Assembly (NCBI GenBank): GCA_035041965.1
Contig: JAPYMA010001677.1
Span: forward strand, 124,001-188,000
Source: Anisakis pegreffii
Taxonomy: Eukaryota; Nematoda; Chromadorea; Rhabditida; Anisakidae
Direction: 5' to 3'
DNA length: 64,000 bases
The notes under the pieces are model-generated. The model was not told where the DNA came from, ran no database searches, and saw only the letters and a list, made by a program, of their open reading frames with translations. The translations under genes and the position numbers were made by a program. The first letter of the stretch is position 1, and every line of letters starts with the position of its first letter. Below, in pieces: positions 27,975 through 38,521 of this stretch.

Positions 27975-28469
27975 ATGTCTTTAAAAAGCAGTTTTTGTGG
28001 TATTATTTTGATGGCATTTTTAGTCAATTTGATCATATCTACACCATCAACGTATGCAGTGAGACTATTCCGCAGAGGCCCCACCATAAACTTCTTTGAA
28101 GCTCTTCAAGCTCTTCGAAAAACATACCCAGGTATGCTACTTGTCTGCGGATATCATTATCATTATCACCGAACGGGAAGAAATTTTTGATAATTTCCGC
28201 TCGGCGCGGCTCTCAAAAATACCGAATCATTTCAGAGGCTTGATTCTCGAGAACGGTCACACCAGAAAGTTATAATCCGCGCCGAACTTCATATTATTCA
28301 TTACTATTTCCTTATAGTTTGGTCTGTATTCTTACGGCAAATTATTTGCACTGACATTGCTACAAGATATCAGAAAATCTCTCGAAACATTTCAGAAGCA
28401 CGTATTCCAATAAATTTTCAAGGCAAACGAAAAGATCTGAAACGGACGGATTACTCGCTGACGATTTGA
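27975..28469 (+). CDS. Small predicted secreted protein
   Basis: Two exons, 27975-28131 and 28318-28469, joined in phase 1; 102 aa. The ATG lies 5 bases after TAATTTCAG, which looks like an SL trans-splice acceptor. Residues about 7-27 form a signal peptide (GIILMAFLVNLIIS, then a TYA cleavage-like site). RLFRRG follows, with a dibasic site, and the C-terminal half contains GKRKD and LKR. Dibasic sites raise the possibility of a peptide precursor, but there is no repeated peptide or amidation signature I recognise. The short 186-nt intron and phase-consistent open second exon support the model. Family not recognised. Confidence 0.4.
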
Positions 28470-29691
28470 TGGTATAATTCGAATGGATGACGGCGTTGAT
28501 TAAAACCCCATAATACTTTATCTATAAAGGGCATAAATTAATGTCGTGTACGAATTTATTGCCGTCATTTCATGCAGTCAATTCTGCCGTTATGTATAAT
28601 GAACAGCGGTTGACTGCAGTCTCCGATAACAATATTACAATTCTTGATGTGTCTTTTAAGATCATTAACTGCTTACTTGAAATCGTTGAACCAATATTAC
28701 CACATTTGCTCGTGAGGAGTACGAAACACCAACTATGTGAAGCAAGAAGTCATACCGAACGATTCGCAAAGTATTCTGTCTCCGATGACCTTCACAATCT
28801 ACCAGCATTCTGAGACTATGTACATAACACTGTCAAATGTGAGGTTCGGCATTTGAATGGATTAACTGCGGGAGAACACATGAATAAGTGTACATGAGAG
28901 ATCTACACAGCACAAATTATAATATTTTGTCATTGCAGACCATAGTGTTTCCGTTAATCATAATGTATCACGTATTTATTGGACAATTCTAGTGAAAAGT
29001 CTGAATACTTGTGAATTTTGGAATCGAGATATTTGCTTTCTGCTGTGAAATGTCGCTAATTGCGATAACACGCTTTTATACAATGTCATGGGCCACATGC
29101 GGAGAAATGGCTGAATGATCCTTGAATTGGGCATTATCACTCAAACAACTTCACCTAATGCAAACCAAGCGTTCCCCGACAACCATAAAGCAACGGATCG
29201 ATACTTCAGCTTACAAAGATAGGAACACATCTATATTAAATGCAGGATCTATTTTTCGAAAGGGTAAATGAATACCGATCACACAAACAAGTAACATCTC
29301 GCTCCGTCCATTTTCAACTACTGTCAACGTTTCCTGCAGAGGCAAAATTTTTGTCGTAAATGTTTATTTCATCAGACTTCTTTCGTTCTAAACTTCAGTA
29401 AATTCAGACGACTCGAACATAACATTCTTCATCCGGTTGACATTCAATGTTGAATTTCAATGAGAAATAATTTATTCAGTGTTTCACATTCGATGAGAAA
29501 TTACGTTTGGTGGAATGCACAGAGAAAGATATCGACGTTGAATATGAATGTGAACTGGAGCGTGTGAAAAAAGTGCATTGGGTGCATCTATTTTAGCAAT
29601 GCCGCAAGACTGCTTATGAATTGAATTCTTGTGAATAGCATTCAGCAGATCTCGCTGAACAGCTAAATTCAATTTATGGATTTCGAATCCA
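28470..29691. other. Intergenic stretch with one weak ORF
   Basis: A 90-codon plus-strand ORF at 28541-28813 has no splice context or recognised motif and may be chance. Nothing else stands out. Confidence 0.35.
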
Positions 29692-30946
29692 GTCAACACT
29701 AGGGTTTGCAAAATCCCGACGTTTTTTCAATCCCGGGATCAGGATTTAATCCCGGGATTAATTTTTGATCCCGGGATAATCCCGGGATCGAACAATTTTT
29801 GTAATATTGATGCGGGACATGTTCAAACACATTTTTTTCGAACCAATATGTTCATTATCAATCAGAAAGGAGTTAATTCAATAAATTATTGAACAAATTC
29901 GAGGAACCAAATTATTCAAATTCAAATTAATATTTCATATAATTTTGCTAATGATCATGTCGTAAGGGCATACTGCATTTTCTATGCTAAGGCATCTTGT
30001 CTTCTCGGGTCTAAGCTAATAACAGTACACTTGCATGTGAAGAAGAAATTCTTGATTCTCAAACACTTATTTGCATTGCTTCAAGTCCATTTTCTCGCAG
30101 CATTAACATCAGGTGAATTCTGCCATTTCGGAAATTTCGATTTTTTACGAAAGAAAAGCATCGCATAAATTATATCATTTGAATTTTGAAAAGTTCAGAG
30201 TTTATCTAAAAAGTCAAAAAAAAGTGCGCAATGGATTTTCATCGAACCATCGAGCACTTATATGCTTGATAATTTCGATGAGAGATCATGGAAATTTACT
30301 TGATAGTTAAGCTTACGATCCTTTTGAATGGAACAATTTGCCTCACTTCGACAGTGGATTCTCACTATGGGTTAACTCAGCGAGAATTAATGTACATTCC
30401 AATCGGATGAAAATGTTTCCAAATAGTCAAGTAAAAAGGCTTGCAGTCTTTAGAACATGCAGTTGAATTAACAGATGGAATATTGAAGCCGAAAAAATCG
30501 CGTTAGAGGAAACGACTCAAAATTTCGTTGAATTTTGTTGCTCTTGGTTCTTATTAGAAAATGTGATTATCTGTATTATTCTACTTAGAAATGCATCCAG
30601 ATGAGCGTGATATAAAGCAATGAAGAGCCGAATAATCAGTTGAATATTGAATGAAATGTTACGTAAAAGTTCATCGAGCTGTCATTGATCATGTCATTCG
30701 TCCAGTTTGCTTCTATTATCTCAGCTATTCATCAATGATAGAGGGCAAACAACAAAGATGAATGCATATGAATGAGATGGGAATGATTAAGGCTTGCTTC
30801 AAGATGAGCATACTATCAAAATTCATGCAAATTGACCTGTTTTATCAAATCCCGAAATGCCGGGATTTTTCAAACTTGAATCCCGGGATCGGGATCAGAA
30901 TTGAAATCTCGGGATTCCGGGATCCCGTGCAAACCCTAGTCAACGA
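29692..30946. mobile_element. hAT-like non-autonomous DNA transposon
   Basis: The element at 29700-30938 begins TAGGGTTTGCA and ends TGCAAACCCTA. It is flanked by GTCAACAC and GTCAACGA, an 8-bp near-duplication (6 of 8) as expected for hAT insertions. Both ends are packed with copies of ATCCCGGGAT-type palindromes. No transposase is visible in the 1.24-kb body; its 65-codon ORFs are not recognisable. Class is inferred from the TIR start and duplication length. Confidence 0.6.
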
Positions 30947-31386
30947 AACGAGAATAAGTTAGCAGCCATACTCATCTTCAATAAATTGACTTTTTCAAGT
31001 CAGTCCTCACTCCGATCTATCATTTAACTAGTTCAGCTGTTCATTCTCAACCAGTTTATCTTTTTTTTTTCTTGGATAATTCCGTTCTATCCCACATTTT
31101 CTGTTTATTCCTTATTGGAAGAATAATTGCCGGATTAACTAATCGAGTAAATTTGATTTCGTTCGGTTGAGAGCTGCTTCGTATTTACTGGCAACCAAAC
31201 GGTCACCAATCGAAATTTCCTTCTTGAATGAACTCAAATAGCAAGTAGTATTGAAGATTGTTCACCCAATCATCAGTTATAGCTATGGCATTCTGTGTTA
31301 CCGATTTTAGGCTTGAGCTTGAGCAGAACCAATTACTTAGAAGTTTTGAGCTGAAACTTCTAATAACAAGTGAAGAACTCGACCTT

Positions 31387-31730
31387 ATTGTTTGCACGGG
31401 ATCTCTGAGTTCCGGGTAATATGTTCTGAATAATGTCGGGATCTGGAATTTGATACAAACACAGCATTCTATATGATGTTGGTAATATAATAATCTTGAA
31501 TTACGCTCCAATCAATCTCACATCAGTTCATTTATATTATGCAAAGTTGATGCTTTATTCCCAAATTTTAAAATCTTAACACCTGCATGCTCTTGGGTTT
31601 TTAACTGACTATGAACGCATTGATTCGAAAAACGTGCTGTGAATCGATTCAAAAAATTCTTACACTCCCAGAATTGTTGAATACTGGGATAATCCCGGAA
31701 TCTAATCACTATCCCGGGATTCAATCTCAT
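31387..31730. mobile_element. Second, decayed copy of the CCCGGGAT-rich element
   Basis: TTTGCACGGGATC at 31,390 matches the inner right end of the 29.7-30.9 kb element in inverse orientation. At 31,685-31,720 ATAATCCCGGAATC and ATCCCGGGATTC recur. No clear target duplication. It overlaps the start of a 158-codon plus-strand ORF (31611-32087) that has no recognised motif; I do not call that ORF a gene. Confidence 0.45.
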
Positions 31731-33698
31731 ATGGAGATTAAAAAATGGTCGAGATTTGCAAGCATTACTCAATCTCCGACAACTGCCGTCAGCAGTTTCA
31801 ACTCATTGTCAGAAATGCGTACATCGAGTCGATCAGCAATGGTTTCTAATAATAGTGATTTATCAAAGGAATTCTTCAAATATTCAAGATATATGTTCAC
31901 CACTCTAATACCGTTCATGTTGTTTGCTAATATGCTTATACACGCGGAAATTGAACGAAATATCCGAAGGTGGGTACACGAACAAAATTTAACTGTTGGC
32001 AATTACCATATCGAAACTTATGAATCACACCAAGTCTGTCGAGAAGTAAGATCAAAATCCATCCAACAATTACCGATTATCAGATGAGCTTGACCTGGGA
32101 ACACAAATTGGATCGTTTCCGACCTCATACTGAGTTTGACTGGGTGACATTCTGTTCTCCGATGGAATCATGAGCTTATGTTAGTCGCGTCGTCGGAAAG
32201 TCCTTAATGATTAGGTAAATTCATTTTTTCGACTGATCCACATCCTTTCATTCATGGAAAATAACTTGTCGCCAAACGCATATTTGGGTCGTTTTCGACC
32301 TACCCAAATTTTCGGTAGCAAATTATTCGCCGTTTTCTGCAAAGACCAATAAAAGTAGTCTTCCTTGTTCTTGATCAAACATTAAACCAAAACACACGCT
32401 TATCTGAACAATTCTGCTCACTTGAGCAGATATAGCTATTTTATTAAAGCTATCTCAACAAGCGCAGTGGCACTCATTCATATACATTGTATCGCTATAG
32501 ATCAATCAATTCACTAGGGTCGTTTAGTGCCTGGGCCGTAAAAACCATGAAAGACGCTGAGTATGCTTCACATTGATTAAAGAAAGATATTTGTAAATAA
32601 TTCATGGAGAGAATCATTCCTTATTCCGTATGCTTATGTTGCAAGATTTATATTACCAATAAATGGTTTGGATCAAAAACATTGTTGTAGCTGATCAATT
32701 AATTTTTTCGAGAACTGGTTTCTGTGAATCTGGTCATGCAGTCCATGAACAGTAACATTTTAATACTCTCATATCAAAAACTTCTCCTTTTGGAAGAAGA
32801 GCCAATTATGAACGTTAGAGCGTGAACTACCTCCAACAAGCGCTTAACAAAAAAGAAATTTTTTGAGTGTTATGGTTAATCATTAGATCATATCTAGTAT
32901 GAATGTAAAACAAACCTGTAATGGTCACCATTAGATTGCAACCTTAACAAAATTAAACTTGCCTTGAAAATCACGGCTCCTTTAAATGTACGCATGCTTA
33001 AACTCATTCAATTTCTGATAATTCCCAAGAAAATGACTTGTGATCACAAGTTATTGGACATATGTTTCCAGATCTTGTTTTCAAGAAGAGCACTTACTGG
33101 TTACTAATTCGAGCGATGAGTCAATTTTGGCTTCAGTTGGTCAGCAAACGGCACTAGATCTCCTCGCAGGTTTATCTTTTGTTCAAACGAAAATTATGAA
33201 TGCAATCGATATCTTGACTATTATTGAGATGAGTATCTGCATCAGATTTATCAATATCATGATGTATTGTTGTACTTCTCGATCGGGCGATTGTTACAGG
33301 AGAAATTTACTGCAAAGCAGAAAGGAAAGCGTTAACTGTTTTCGCGTGTTTTCTACTTGTTCGACTAGCATCGTATGAATTCGAGAGAATTTTCCTTCTG
33401 TCATGTCAACACTGTGCTATTCGGAAGTGAGTTTTTTGGTTTTTGGTCACTGATGAAAATAGCCATCGAAGAAGAAAGTGTGACTGATAGGAAAAATGCG
33501 AATTCAAAAAAAGTCGATTTTTGATGAGATTCAGCAATTTCGAAACAACTGAACCAGTTTCTTTAAGCCTTCGCAGTTCTTGTTGATTATGAGATGAGCA
33601 AAAAATTTTTTGATTGTTCTCTCTTTCGCAATCACAGCTTTCACGCAATTTTGACTCACCTCGAGACTAACCGGTAATCAAAATAAGTTCGATCCAAG
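31731..33698. other. No supported gene
   Basis: It holds the 3' part of the 158-codon ORF to 32087. It also holds a possible exon at about 33072-33170 following TTTCCAG (reading SCFQEEHLLVTNSSDES), which could be an upstream exon of the membrane-protein gene that follows. Both are unproven. Confidence 0.3.
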
Positions 33699-34367
33699 TT
33701 GAGACTGATCAGTGGACATCGCATTGGTATCGGACCTGGTATTGTGTTCTTCGCAAGAGAACTGCTTTGGCCATTTGCTGCAGAAGCGAATTACGTGGTG
33801 TTAGCGAGTACTTATGCAGTTGTTGTAATTGCATCCGCTCTGATGATTTATCCATACTTTCAGGTTATATTTATAGCTGTTCTCAGCCAATTGTTGCAAA
33901 TTTCAAAATTTCTTTTAAACACTGAGCAATTGATAAACTCAGCATGAAATGAAATTGCTCAATCAAGATTACGTAGTGGAAATTATAATGTGACTGTGAC
34001 GAGTCACATTATAATTTCATATTATACTCTGACGAGCAAACACCACGTTTTTGAACTTCAGTTCATTAAAGTGGTCATTCATTTACGTGACTGATAGTAA
34101 AATTAAAAGTGATAACGGTCAATTTGCAAGTGTTTCAGCTTGAATTACATTAATTCCATGTGTCAGTTTCAATCGTAACATCACACTTTAAGGATCTCTA
34201 CAACGTTAACGAATCACTGAAAGTGGCGAAACGATCGGATCGTTTCGCCGATGGACGTTTCTCATTATGGATGACACATTCAGCGATGCTTGTTTACGCA
34301 CTCATACTTGTATTGATCTTCTCAGGAAGTGTCATGAAAAGAGTTGCTGACTATTTGAATGTCTGCG
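33699..34367 (+). CDS. Exons of a multi-pass membrane protein, partial
   Basis: Two phase-compatible exons: about 33699-33863 (or from 33784 after a TTTGCTGCAG acceptor) and 34193-34367. The first carries a membrane segment, YVVLASTYAVVVIASALMI, ending YPYFQ. The second reads DLYNVNESLKV, a charged loop, then a membrane segment HSAMLVYALILVLIFSG. The second exon ends in phase 1, which is the phase required by the exon at 38522, so these may be the 5' part of the next gene across a 4.15-kb intron. The start is not identified and the family is not recognised. Confidence 0.45.
33979..34018. repeat. Perfect 17-bp hairpin in an intron
   Basis: GAAATTATAATGTGACT (33979-33995) pairs exactly with AGTCACATTATAATTTC (34002-34018) around a 6-base loop, in the intron between the exons ending at 33863 and starting at 34193. 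Confidence 0.7.
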
Positions 34368-37300
34368 GTGGGCACTTCAATCGCCCTGTCTTCTCTTTAA
34401 CTATGACTACGAAACAGTTCAAAGTTCCAATTCTTGAAGATGACAGAGCCAGAAAATATATCACTTGATCGCAGCAATATAAATTATGAATGATCATTCG
34501 ACCGTTGCTCATGAATGCTCAGTGAGCTGAGTCAACTTTTTGTTCAAAATCATAAACGTTTTGGAAGAAATTCTGTGCCGATGTGCGTCAGCCAATCAGA
34601 ATTCTCATGCAGAACTCTCGCTCAAGAATGTGAATTCACTGGAACCCTATATTTCAGGATATCGATTTTCATTTCCATACGTCAATTATCCACTATTTAT
34701 CTTCATTCTGCATTCGTTCCTTCTTCGAACGCATTTCAGGTGAATATATCTCCAAGTTTCAAATTACGAAGTTTCGTATGATCGGTGAAATTCATTTCTC
34801 TCATAAAACAGGCCAGAATGTCGAACACAATTCAAGAAGAATTAAGAACTGTTCGGTATTGAAACGATCATGCGACTAAACAGTCGGTAAGATATGTTTT
34901 TGAAGTGGATTTTTCAGTGAGTGAAAATTGTCGATTGCAGATATCGGAGAATATATTTGGTGAAGGATACGAATCGTTTAATTCAAGTCGATATAGCACT
35001 TTGCTTGAATGGTTCAACATGCGCACATAACACAATCGTCAACGTTCTCGCATATAATCGGCTGACCGATATCTGCACTGATAATCAGTCAACGTCAGTA
35101 CAGCGGAGTGATCCAAAAGAAATCATTGCTAACTATGCACAGTTGATTACTGTTAATACATTGATAGATATTGAAGCATGGATCAGAGATAAGATTCCCA
35201 TGATTTAAGTTCATCGACTCAAAAATTTTTGCATGATTTTCAAATCAATAGCTCGAAATTCTTTATCAATTCCATATAGTAATGCCATTTTTTTGATATT
35301 ATTCACCTTCCAGTATGCATGCAGTAGAAAAAGGAACTATTGCTGGTGAACTGAAAACATGGTGCAAAACATGTTTTCGGATTTGATTGTCTTGAATAAA
35401 CTTTCGTTTGCTGTGGCTGTTTTCTTGAATGCTTGTCGTTTCAACTTGAATGTTGATTCAACTCAATGCCACCACTCACTCGATTTCATAACATGGAAAT
35501 CCAACGGAAATGTAGATTAGAGCTTTAAAACCTGTTTTGTTGTTAACCTTAAACAAGTGCATATGCCTGGTGTGGTCCAGCGCATGCCTCTGATCAAGAG
35601 GAATCAAAAAATTTCCAAAAAATGCTTGGTCTTAGTGGCAGTCGGATGACACACTGCAAAGACCAAAAGCATGATTGCCACGTACAAAATGCGTCATACC
35701 ATAGCGGTGTACATTTCTTCATTTTCATATTCTGTTTTGAGGAGGTTTTTCCGTGATTTCTCTATTGTTTTCATGAGTAAAGATGCGAAATAACAATTGT
35801 CAAGAGGCGAAATATTAACAGTGTCCGAACAATCATCACGTGGTCATAAAATAGTGGCCATCCATTTCATCACTGCAAACGTCAGCACTAAAGTAAACAA
35901 TCCATCAAACTAGCCGTTAAATCATGTGTACAAATGCAAATATTTGTGCTGATTCTGTATGTGTACATCGATATTATTTGTGTGAGTTGCACGCGTTTGT
36001 GTTGTTTTCATCTACAGGTATCTTCACATTTTACGGATTTTTGAATACTCTAATCGTAAACATTTCCAATGTCTTATCGTCATCAGCTCAATAACCAACC
36101 AACTCAACTATCTATACATTGGTTCTTAGTCTTTTAACGGCTTCTCATATTTTCGATTGTTTTCATTCGTTCTTCTCAATTTGCTTTCGCATTTTGTCTC
36201 CACTCATATCCAGTCCTCCTTCACGTTGACTACACGATACGTTTCACGCACACCATCTCAACATTTCAGTTTCATTGAATGGTTTGTTTTGTGTTTTGTT
36301 TAGAATGGAGCAAGCGAAATAGCACACGGTATATTTTACGCAAACGTTTCGCAAACAAGACTGACAGGTGAACGATTGTATTCGTTGTTTTTGTTATTTT
36401 ATGCGGACGAATCCGCCGTCATATTGTTTTGCTTTTCACCTCACCTCGAATATACTATAGCACTCCTTTCTCGTCACTATCAGTTTTCCTTTAAAATTGC
36501 ATTGTTTTTTAGAAAATTTATGCGTCGATAGTTTCGGAAACGTTTAAAATATGAAAACGGATCAATTAATGAGCGAGTGAATAATATATCTGGGATACAT
36601 CGTTGATGGCTGATCCACTGCAATGTCTACGGGGTGCGACGATCGCAATTGCGGTTTGGAATATTGTACGTTGTGAATGATTATATTTTTCATTCGTAAT
36701 GGCATCCAATCGACGTTCAGTCAGAAACATCTGACAAATTTCGATCGGAATTCCAACATTGGGATTCCGAGCGGACAATTTTGATGTTCGGTCGAAGTTC
36801 CAAATGTCAGAATCTCCGAAAGTGAATTCATTCGGATTCCGACCAAACTGAAATTTCATTCGGATGTCATCAATGTTTTTCGTGGATTTATTTTTTCACA
36901 CTTTTTTGAATATACGTTCCTAAGTTGGATGTTTTTTAACGGCTCAACTGCTGTGAACGAAAAATGATAATTGTTTGAATCATTGTCATTCGCTTTTTAC
37001 GAGTTGTTATTCCCCAAAATTCAACTGTATCAATTCTTTCTGTGCTCTCACGTTTGATCGAGTAGCGTTAATGCATTTTTTAAAGTTTTAGGTAATTTTT
37101 ACTGTTCGTTTTTTAAGTACTTTAAGATAAGGGTACGTTTCATAAGCTCAATGCAATCAACTCAGGTTTCCATCACTTGTGCATTTTGTTAACGATAAAA
37201 CTTTAGCAGCACCATAACCTTTGAAGGTGAAGAGCAAAGTAATTGACTGCCTTCTGATAGCACTTAATGCTCAGTCATCATAAAGCTCACGAACGTGAAA

Positions 37301-38521
37301 CACACCAGGAATTTTTGCAGATCTATTCACTGATTCAACTGGCGATATTTGGTTGGCAAACTCGATATGTTAGGGATCTGCAATGGATGTTTGGGAATCG
37401 TCCACTTCCACCGTTCGAACTTGATTCAGTTTCCCTTCAAAATTTTATTCTGAAAGAATTTGATCTCATCAAATGTACAATCAGTTATATGAAATTTAGA
37501 ATAGGTTAACAAGACTATTCGGAAGGAATGGAATGAATGCTGCTCATTGTGTTCTTCTAAAACTGATCACTGAAGTAACCGTATACAGAAAAAGAGCAGT
37601 GAAGGATCTAAAAAATACTCGTTGCTGAATTCGATATCCAAAAAAGAACGTTCTGCTAACAGTTTTATGCAAACGGAGTACAAAATTTTTCATTCGCAGA
37701 TTGAAACAGATTTCTGAAAATTTTTTCCTGAATGATTCAATAATTGCAATCTCATAACACTTCTAGACACTAACTCTTATAAGACATTGACTGAATCAAA
37801 TTTTTGATCAGTTTCTCGCAGTTGTCTTTCTCTCAGAGTTCATTCACACTAGAAACAGTTTCAGATTCGATCCTTATCAGTCATACTTCCCTGGTGTCTA
37901 CTCAATTTATTCAGAATCACCAGAACAAAGAAGACTCAATGGTTTGTGATGGAATGTCATTTGAATTTGACTATATAAATAAGTGAACGATTTTGCTATA
38001 CGCGTATATGATAGCAGTTTTTAATCGAAATACTATTGAATGTCACGAGAAGTTTTATTCGAAATCTGATTGAATTATAATGTTAAGGTTATACAAGGTT
38101 TTCCTCGCTTGTTGGTCAGAAGAATTAGGAGAATCATTTATCGGAAATTCATTAGGATTTGAGTCGAGCATTAGAGCTTCTCTTGTCTCCTAGAAACATA
38201 CAGTGAGGTGTGCAGATGTTACGATGTAAGCGAGAACCTCATCGCGGATATTCGTTTCGCTGAGGTTTCACACCAACTGATGAAAATCTGAATGAAACCG
38301 TGAAATATACTTGATCACATGAATGAATGCTTGACTGCGAGCAGAATCGACTGATTCATTCGAACTATGAATTATTTTTCATAAAAGCATGAAATTCAAG
38401 TGAAACAGCCTCAGTTATGATAGTTGATTTCATCGAAACGTCGAGCTGTCACTGCTAATATTTTACCTCTACCAATGAATACTGCGCACTGAGAATGCCA
38501 AATGAATCAGTTTCTTTTCAG
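34368..38521. other. Long intron or intergenic stretch with doubtful exons
   Basis: Two open stretches deserve mention. At 34946-35208 about 87 codons follow GATTGCAG and end in a stop (includes CLNGSTCAHNT). At 37267-37509 an 80-codon ORF includes FGWQTRYVRDLQW. Neither can be tied to a gene by phase or family. A copy of the dispersed repeat lies at 36.72-36.87 kb. An imperfect hairpin, ATGCTTGGTCTT against AAAGACCAAAAGCAT, lies near 35,620-35,672. Confidence 0.35.
36715..36870. repeat. Dispersed repeat, copy 1
   Basis: The sequence from TTTCGATCGGAATTCC to TTTCATTCGGATGTCATC aligns by eye with 43.91-44.03 kb. Shared blocks are GTTCGGTCGAA, GTGAATTCA, ATTCCG and TTTCG(T/A)TTGGATG-like text. 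It is a low-copy family of unknown type. Confidence 0.5.

Noticed and set aside
31611..32087. 158-codon plus-strand ORF
   Set aside because: Its first part lies within the decayed CCCGGGAT-rich element and the rest matches no family; an overlapping 77-codon ORF on the other strand is equally open.
35550..35600. Possible tRNA around TGGTCCAGCGCATGCC with a hairpin CCTCT-AGAGG
   Set aside because: The anticodon loop would be too short and no B-box follows.
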